This document shows, piece by piece, positions 7,438 through 11,959 of a stretch of 11,959 bases of DNA. This DNA comes from Baffinella frigidus (Eukaryota; Cryptophyceae; Cryptomonadales; Baffinellaceae): NCBI GenBank assembly GCA_026770585.1, contig MU647719.1, positions 23,912 through 35,870 on the forward strand, read 5' to 3'. How positions within the stretch are numbered: the first letter of the stretch is position 1; each line of letters starts with the position of its first letter. A model generated the notes under the pieces. That model made no database searches. It worked only from the letters and a program-made list of their open reading frames with translations, and was not told where the DNA came from. Position numbers and translations under genes: made by a program.

Positions 7438-7728
7438 ACCCTAAACCCTCAACCCTAAACCCTAAACCCTGAGCCTTCAACCCTCAACCCTAAACTCTCA
7501 ACCCTAAATCCTTAACCCTAAACCCTAAAACATAACCCCTGAACCCTGAACCCTAAAAACTCAAAACTAAACTTTCAACCCAACAGCCCAAACCCCAAAC
7601 CCTAAACCCTAAACCCTAAACCCTAAACCCTAAATCCTAAAACCCAAACCCTCAAACCCCAAACCCCAAAGCCTAAACCCCAAACCCCAAACCCTAAAAC
7701 CCTGAAACTCTCAAACCTCAACCCTAAA
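6586..7728 (-). repeat. 1.1 kb of degenerate CCCTAAA-like repeat
   Basis: Continuous heptamer-like sequence of the form CCCTAAA with many CCCTGAA, CCCTCAA, CCCCAAA and CCGTAAA variants and occasional slips in unit length. The purest part is near 7595-7640. Strand is opposite to the arrays at 2649 and 3711. No frame longer than noise crosses it. The degeneration shows it is an old internal block, not an active chromosome end. Confidence 0.93.
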
Positions 7729-7767
7729 GCCGGTTTTGTGAGCGGGCTGATCTCGGAGATGTCGGGA

Positions 7768-7838
7768 ATTCCTCAGGATTTCTATTAGGCTATCTGGCTG
7801 GAAATAATTTCGAAAAATCATTAGAAATCCTGAGGAAT
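7768..7838. repeat. Perfect 17-bp inverted repeat, 37-nt loop
   Basis: ATTCCTCAGGATTTCTA at 7768-7784 pairs with 7822-7838 without mismatch. It starts about 40 bp after the telomere-like block ends. No target duplication was seen. Confidence 0.85.
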
Positions 7839-7842
7839 CCTC

Positions 7843-7903
7843 ACGATTTTAAGTCTCTTTGCTTTTTACGATTTTAAGTCTCTTCGATTCTAAGTCTCTT
7901 TGC
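7843..7903. repeat. Three copies of ACGATTTTAAGTCTCTT
   Basis: Copies start at 7843, 7868 and 7884/7885; the third reads CGATTCTAAGTCTCTTTGC. They directly follow the right arm of the 7768-7838 inverted repeat. Confidence 0.8.
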
Positions 7904-8068
7904 AAAAACAATTCTCCCGTTTTTTTCGTCGTGATCGGGGCCGCACGGTGCCCCGCACTCCCCGCAAATCAACTGACCCTCCCCCCCCACCCCCACCTGC
8001 CTGGAGCCTGAAAAACAAAATCAGAAATTCAGGCTTGAGATGACCGGTTGTACGGGTTATTTGGATCA

Positions 8069-8088
8069 GGCCGTTAAAAAAAACGGCC
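8069..8088. other. Short hairpin GGCCGTT-A6-AACGGCC
   Basis: A perfect 7-bp stem with a six-A loop. It resembles a bacterial terminator only superficially; no gene ends nearby and the setting is eukaryotic, so no role is assigned. Confidence 0.5.
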
Positions 8089-8262
8089 CATAACTAGATC
8101 AAGAAAGTGGGCATTTGTGCGGCGTTTTCAAAAACAAAAATCCTCGGTGGGGGTGCGTACATGGCGAGCGTGTTGGTATTAAACACTGTGAAAACAGGCC
8201 TTTCTCTTCCTGCAGGGTCCAAGGTTCAGCCCCTCTTTTTTCCTCTTCACACGAACTGTCTT

Positions 8263-8294
8263 TGTCACCATTAATAAATTTATTAATGGTGACA
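8263..8294. repeat. Perfect 32-bp palindrome
   Basis: TGTCACCATTAATAAA is followed directly by its reverse complement, with no loop. Weaker symmetry continues outward: GGTTCAG at about 8223 faces CTGAACC at about 8310. The DNA around it (about 8090-8700) is more AT-rich than the flanks. Confidence 0.9.
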
Positions 8295-8348
8295 TAGAAA
8301 GGTCTTTCTCTGAACCAAGAACCTCATTTTTTTCGAACACAACCATAC

Positions 8349-8687
8349 ATGGATGCCATGTTGGTATTTATGAGGGTATTTATAAGGGTAACGATCGTAG
8401 ACATGTCTGGAACCGCTCTGCTTTCAGGACTCACGTCCGTCTTCAACGGAGATTGCTTTTGCCATGAAAACTGTAACCCAAAGTATCGAGTTCCGTCTAG
8501 TAACGGGGTTTATTCAAGAATGCTAGAGGATCCTATTTACATGCAGGATTGTAAAAAAATGTACCAGGATAGGGCATCCCAACCTCGTGACTGGCCTAAT
8601 CAGGGGTGGAATGGCTCCAAAGGCATAACAGTTACAGCACAAATGATTACTTGTCAAAGCATTTCCCTGGTCAACAGGCCCCTCTAG
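8349..8687 (+). CDS. Possible small protein, 112 codons, unrecognised
   Basis: ATG-started open frame in DNA free of telomere-like repeat. The product has a hydrophobic start (MLVFMRVFIRVTIVDM) and then a cysteine-containing part (GDCFCHENCNPKYR; later Cys near DCKK and TCQS), as in small secreted proteins. I recognise no family. The N-terminal bases belong to a short repeat also at 8158 and 9441, and the composition is unlike the two right-hand genes, so chance is a real possibility. It could also be one exon of a larger gene. Confidence 0.25.
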   Translation: MDAMLVFMRVFIRVTIVDMSGTALLSGLTSVFNGDCFCHENCNPKYRVPSSNGVYSRMLEDPIYMQDCKKMYQDRASQPRDWPNQGWNGSKGITVTAQMITCQSISLVNRPL

Positions 8688-8689
8688 CA

Positions 8690-9080
8690 TCCTCGTGATG
8701 TTAAACCCTCAAAAATGAATCCTCAACCAAAACCAATAAATCAGAAACCACACACCACACACCATACACCGTAGAACCATAATCGTAAACCGTAAGCCCG
8801 ACAAGAACCTGGCCGACAAGAACCTGTCAACCATTCTCATAACTACTATTTTTTGGCGTGAAAACTAAAACTGGCTGTTTGGTGGCATTCAGGATGGAGG
8901 CTCGCAGGATTAAGGTTCCAAGCTTCAAAATTTGATGTTCCAGCCTTCAGGATAGAGGGTTCAGGCTTCATGAGAGACGTTCCAGCTTCTGGATGGAGGA
9001 TCAAGCTCTTACACCTCTGCCAAAACTGGTTTTTGTCAAAACTGCCGGCTGTATGGGTCCCCAAACCAAAAAACTGATTA
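8690..9080. repeat. Gene-free stretch with small degenerate tandem repeats
   Basis: 8798-8828 holds a tandem GACAAGAACCTG pair. 8887-9007 holds four or five degenerate units of about 30 bp with the pattern GGTTCCAGCTTCAGGATGGAGG. No coding signal is seen. Confidence 0.6.
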
Positions 9081-9155
9081 GTGGCCCTCGCTGAAACTCG
9101 TCGGCCACATTACTTGGAACATTTAGACCTTTTCTCCAGTGCATGCATTGTATGT

Positions 9156-9428
9156 ACGCGCGCCTGTAATGTACGTAGTGGTGGGCGCGTGAAAACAGCT
9201 CAGCCTACAGTGTACAGGGATACCTCGAACACCCTTTCTCCAGGGTCGGATGGTCGGCGCGTTCTTAAATTAGTACCAGCGGGTCGACTAAACGAGAGAT
9301 TAAGTCAACCCTCTGGTACTCGATCAAGAACATCCACGGGTCGAATCCGTTCCGTGTTCTTAAGTTATGGGTTCTTGTACACGAGGTATCCCTGTACATG
9401 TACTCACGCGCGCCTGTATTGTACCTAG
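9156..9428. repeat. Direct repeats flanking the 9213-9397 element
   Basis: ACGCGCGCCTGTAATGTACG TAG at 9156-9178 recurs at 9406-9428 with two mismatches. The copies bracket the inverted-repeat element at unequal distances (34 bp and 8 bp), so they are not its target duplication. They may be part of a larger composite repeat. Confidence 0.65.
9213..9397. mobile_element. Terminal-inverted-repeat element, copy 1 (MITE-like)
   Basis: TACAGGGATACCTCG at 9213-9227 is inverted perfectly at 9383-9397; the match extends two bases further out on each side (TG...CA). The right end, TTCTTGTACACGAGGTATCC CTGTA, differs at only three positions from the right end of the element at 11687-11807, so both belong to one family. 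The interior (about 155 bp) has no transposase frame. Ends of the form TA-CAGGG suggest a TA target duplication as in Tc1/mariner-type elements; that assignment is inference. Confidence 0.65.
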
Positions 9429-9594
9429 ACGCGGGGGGGATACATGGCGGCCGTGTTGGTGTTACATGGAGAGAGAGAGGCGCATCCGTTCGAGACATCT
9501 GCAACCGATACTCGACACTCAGCAGCGCGCACGAGACCAAACACCGGAGAACGTGTTGCACGAGTAACTTTGTTCATTAAACCCTGGAACAGTC

Positions 9595-10317
9595 TCAGAT
9601 CTGCTCCAGAATCATTCGCAGCACTTCCGGATCAAGCCCCCGGATCAGCGGCGACCCCGCGCCCAGCCTATGGTGCTGGCCCATAGCTGCCGCCCCGCGC
9701 CTAGCGCGGCGTGTCTCTACCACCTGCGCGATCACCGCCAAAACCCGTTCTTGCCCGGGCGCAGACGCGAGGTCCTCCGGCGTCTGTCCAGAGCGTGTCT
9801 TGACGCGCAGGTCTGCGCCTTTTTCCAGCAGCATCTGCACTGCCTCACAGAACCCCCCCTTTGTTGCGAGATGGAGGGGCGAGTCCCCGAGCTCGGTCTT
9901 GGCCTGAACGTCGGCGCCGACGGCCAGAAGGAGCTGGACAGCTGCGTCGTTTCCGCCATCTATGGCGCGGTGGAGCGGCGTTTCCCCGTCCGTGTCCTTG
10001 ACGTTGAGGTCAGGGGCCTGGTCCAGGAGTATCTGCACTAGCGTGCCAGGCGCATCCCACGCAGCGTAGTGAAGCGGCGTGTCGTCGCCCTCGTTCTTGG
10101 CTTCAACGTCGGCGCCGACGGCCAGCAGCCTCTTGACAACTTCGTCGTGCCCAGCCTCGACGGCGAGGTGCAGCGGAGTTTCCCCGTGCCGTGTCTTGAG
10201 GTGCACGTCAGCGCCCTTGGTCAGAAGAAGGGTCGAGCTTCTTCTGACCAAGGGGGACGCCGGCGAGCCGTGCGGAGAGACCTTCCTGGAGCGCGACAAA
10301 GTTGTGGGGCGGTCCAT
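9595..10317 (-). CDS. Ankyrin-repeat protein
   Basis: About 240 residues from ATG at 10317 to TGA at 9595-9597. Four full 33-residue ankyrin repeats at roughly residues 43-75, 76-108, 109-141 and 142-174, each with the TPLH signature (GETPLHLAVEAGHDEVVKR, DDTPLHYAAWD, GETPLHRAIDGGNDAAVQ, GDSPLHLATKGGFCEAVQ). The end of an earlier repeat (LLLTKGADV) is at residues 30-38 and a diverged capping repeat (GQTPEDLA) follows. The tail is basic, then ends LDPEVLRMILEQI. No membrane segment. Ankyrin arrays bind other proteins; the partner is unknown. Residues 1-29 have no ankyrin character and are antisense to a 17-bp inverted repeat, so the true 5' end may lie in another exon. An ATG at 10383 is also in frame. 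Confidence 0.85.
   Translation of the reverse strand: MDRPTTLSRSRKVSPHGSPASPLVRRSSTLLLTKGADVHLKTRHGETPLHLAVEAGHDEVVKRLLAVGADVEAKNEGDDTPLHYAAWDAPGTLVQILLDQAPDLNVKDTDGETPLHRAIDGGNDAAVQLLLAVGADVQAKTELGDSPLHLATKGGFCEAVQMLLEKGADLRVKTRSGQTPEDLASAPGQERVLAVIAQVVETRRARRGAAAMGQHHRLGAGSPLIRGLDPEVLRMILEQI
10214..10254. repeat. Perfect 17-bp inverted repeat inside the ankyrin 5' end
   Basis: CCCTTGGTCAGAAGAAG (10214-10230) is inverted at 10238-10254 around a 7-bp loop, GGTCGAG. On the minus strand the left arm encodes LLLTKG of the ankyrin protein; on the plus strand the right arm with the loop reads VELLLTKG, also ankyrin-like. Ankyrin homology on the minus strand stops exactly here. Confidence 0.9.
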
Positions 10318-10381
10318 CACGGTGCGCTTCTTCACCCGCGCGCCAGGGCCGCCTGGTCTACGCAATCCGGAGTGGCTGCTC

Positions 10382-11240
10382 ATGGTGCGAGCAGTAAAGC
10401 TCACGCTGGTCGGGGTGCAGTCGCGGCAGCTTTCTGGGGAATTGCCAGCTGCAGGCAGGAGGCTTCCTTTTTTCGGACAGGCACGGATTCCAGAGGCGAT
10501 CGGGGTGTTCACGGCGGATCTGAGCGGAGGCACGCCGGCGCAGTGGACGGTTCAGGCGGCGCACGTTCGGAATTTGCTGGACTGCGATTTGGCGTCGGGC
10601 ACTTACGACATGGAGGTGGGAAACTCGAAACCGTTGAAGAGACTTCAACTTCAAGTTTTCGAATGAGGAGGGGCACGGCGCCAGCGTGCTCTCCCGAGCG
10701 TCAGCCCGTCTGGAGTACGCCACCACAAGCGCCCTCAACATCGCTCGGCGTTCTGCCTCGTGGCTGGCCCGCAAGGCACTGCGAACCACGCACCAGTGGA
10801 ACAATCGCCTCAATGACGACGACACGGTGTCAATCTCCTTCAACGCGTTCTTCACACTTTTCGGAGGCTTGTCGTCGAGCGTCTCGATGGATTTTATCGG
10901 TGGCAAGGTCGGATTCTCGCATGGAGGGCTGGATGTCCTGTACTTCGTTGCTGACCCAGAGCAGCCTCTCGACGGCAACCTCCGCGCTACGACTGTCAGA
11001 ATCGCTTCAGCCAAGACCGCCGGAGAGTTCGATGTGCACAACCCCTTTGTCTTTTCCTTCACTTGGGGCGGCGGAAAGAGCCACGTCTGGTGTAAGAAGC
11101 TCTCACTTGAACAGACTGGGAAGAAGGTGCCGTCGGTGGTGGATATGTCCCAGCTCCTCGAGAAGCTCAAGGTTTCTCCAGGGGTGGGTCTCTCCAGCGA
11201 CGGCAGCGCCACATTCCTTGTTGGACAGTCTGATGCCTAG
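10382..11240 (+). CDS. Unrecognised protein, about 270 aa, one frame change
   Basis: No family recognised. From ATG 10382 one frame reads MVRAVKLTLVGVQSRQLSG... to a TGA at 10664-10666; from 10638 the next frame is open to TAG at 11238-11240. The two parts read like one protein of alternating beta-type segments (IGVFTADLSGG, DLASGTYDMEVGN, then DDDTVSISFNAFFTLFGG, SVSMDFIGGKVGFSHGGLD, NPFVFSFTWGGG) with one Arg/Ala-rich helical stretch between. The change can be explained by a 40-nt GT-AG intron at 10616-10655, which joins both parts at codon boundaries (DME|FSNEE), or by a one-base shift near 10640. The downstream part has no ATG near its start, so two separate genes are unlikely. No signal peptide is obvious. 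It is divergent from the ankyrin gene, with 64 bp between the two chosen ATGs. Confidence 0.6.
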
Positions 11241-11686
11241 CCCAACAGTGGGAACACCAGGTAGCCCGGCCTGGCCTGGGCGCCTCCTTGAGGGCGCGGG
11301 GGGGGGGGCGAAGCATGCCGAGGGGCCTGGATGTTATAGAATGAATAGAGCACAAATGCTTGTCTGCTCGTGTCCGCGCTGTCGTGTGTGCGTTGTGCCC
11401 GTGAACAATCTTCTTCGTCCCCCTTTTTTGATGCATCGCCGCACGCTACAGTTCCCTCTTACTAGCAGTGTTTCGAGGATGAGAAGGGACTCATGACCTG
11501 GCGGACGGGCGTTGACTCTCTTACATACATGTAGCCCTATGGGGTACCGAGGCTTCTGCCCTCCCGCCTCTCCCTGCATTGAGCCTGAGGTGTCCACGGT
11601 TGTGCTGTGAGCATGACACACAGTGCCGCCCCCTCCCCTCTCATCTCTCACATTGGCCCCAAGTCCCGGCCCTCGCAGCGTTTCTC
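11241..11686. other. 3' flank of the right-hand gene, no further gene seen
   Basis: Contains a ten-G run near 11299-11308 and otherwise unremarkable sequence. Plus and minus frames here are short and without recognisable motifs. I cannot point to a polyadenylation signal with confidence. Confidence 0.5.
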
Positions 11687-11807
11687 TACAGGGGTACCTC
11701 GATTACAAGAAAACGCCTCCCCGTAGGACCCTACAGTAGGCCTATGTCTAGGGCCCTATGGTCATCCTAGGGGGGTGACGGTTTCTTGTAATCGAGGTAC
11801 CCCTGTA
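11687..11807. mobile_element. Terminal-inverted-repeat element, copy 2 (MITE-like foldback)
   Basis: The ends form a perfect 27-bp inverted repeat (11686-11712 against 11782-11808; TACAGGGGTACCTCGATTAC then AAGAAA). The 69-nt centre is itself partly self-complementary (GTAGGACCCTACAG against CTATGGTCATCCTAG), so the whole element can fold as one long imperfect hairpin. No coding capacity. Termini match those of the 9213-9397 element. Beyond the TA that ends each inverted repeat I see no matching flanks. Confidence 0.8.
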
Positions 11808-11843
11808 GTCCAGTCGGCTTTTTACTTGACAGTAACCTCTCTC

Positions 11844-11959
11844 TCACAGCGTTGACTTTGGGGGCGTAGGCACGAGGTCGGAGGCAGGAAGAGGCGGGGG
11901 CGTGCGGAGGAGGCGCGCTAGGCAGTGCTCGTTGCTCACGTGGAACAGCCCCGCCGGCA
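11844..11959 (-). CDS. Possible C-terminal end of a gene entering from the right
   Basis: On the minus strand a frame open from the window edge reads PAGLFHVSNEHCLARLLRTP then a Pro-rich tail and a stop at 11846-11844. The first part looks coding in character but is too short to recognise. Other minus frames are also open for a while because of high GC, so this is a weak call. Confidence 0.2.
   Translation of the reverse strand, partial: PAGLFHVSNEHCLARLLRTPPPLPASDLVPTPPKSTL

Noticed and set aside
6586-7728. Reading the CCCTAAA block as an active chromosome end
   Set aside because: Units are heavily mutated and unique sequence with genes continues on both sides, so it is interstitial.
1422-7728. 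CRISPR-like or centromeric satellite array
   Set aside because: Heptamers have no regular spacers, and longer repeats are too few and irregular for either.
8069-8088. Bacterial-type terminator
   Set aside because: No upstream gene, no T-tract after the stem, and the window is eukaryotic.
10318-10533. N-terminal extension of the ankyrin frame to 10533
   Set aside because: Begins at a GTG, and this stretch is the antisense of the plus-strand gene with no ankyrin character.
10069-11496. 475-codon forward frame
   Set aside because: Starts with GTG, is antisense to the ankyrin gene in its first part and has low-complexity Ser/Arg/Pro composition; the neighbouring frames hold the coherent protein.

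Overview
This is nuclear eukaryotic DNA, most likely from an alga or other protist. It carries degenerate telomere-like heptamers of the TTTAGGG/CCCTAAA type in both orientations, genes interrupted by GT-AG introns, and many diverged tandem and dispersed repeats. TTTAGGG telomeres occur in plants, green algae and several protist groups including dinoflagellates and chromerids. In the one gene whose introns can be placed, six of seven acceptors are followed by G (AG|G), a bias reported for dinoflagellates. That is a hint, not an identification.

Left part (1-5180, minus strand): the main result is a split gene for an aldo/keto reductase (AKR) of the Tas-like type. It is recovered as seven consecutive in-frame exons from the start codon at 5180 to a donor at 404; the C-terminal half lies beyond base 1. 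All four catalytic-tetrad residues (Asp, Tyr, Lys, His) are present. Several exons occur more than once. Exon 5 has two intact copies whose lengths and phases make them mutually exclusive. Exon 6 has one intact copy and two damaged ones in 162-bp units. Exon 7 has one intact copy and three truncated ones. The donor end of exon 3 is also duplicated. Introns 3, 5 and 6 contain interstitial telomere-like repeats.

Middle part (5181-9594): no convincing gene. Just upstream of the AKR start are two adjacent perfect palindromes sharing a GTCGA core. Then come a dispersed repeat family (about 5320-6420), roughly 1.1 kb of degenerate CCCTAAA-like repeat (6586-7728), several perfect inverted repeats (7768-7838, 8069-8088, 8263-8294), a weak 112-codon ORF (8349-8687), and a terminal-inverted-repeat element (9213-9397).

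Right part (9595-11959): a divergent gene pair. An ankyrin-repeat protein runs leftward (10317 to 9595). An unrecognised, apparently real protein of about 270 residues runs rightward (10382 to 11240) with one frame change near 10640 that is either a 40-nt intron or a frameshift. A perfect 17-bp inverted repeat sits at the ankyrin 5' end. A second terminal-inverted-repeat element (11687-11807) has termini matching the one at 9213-9397, so the two form a small family of non-autonomous elements. I see no operons, rRNA, tRNA or CRISPR.
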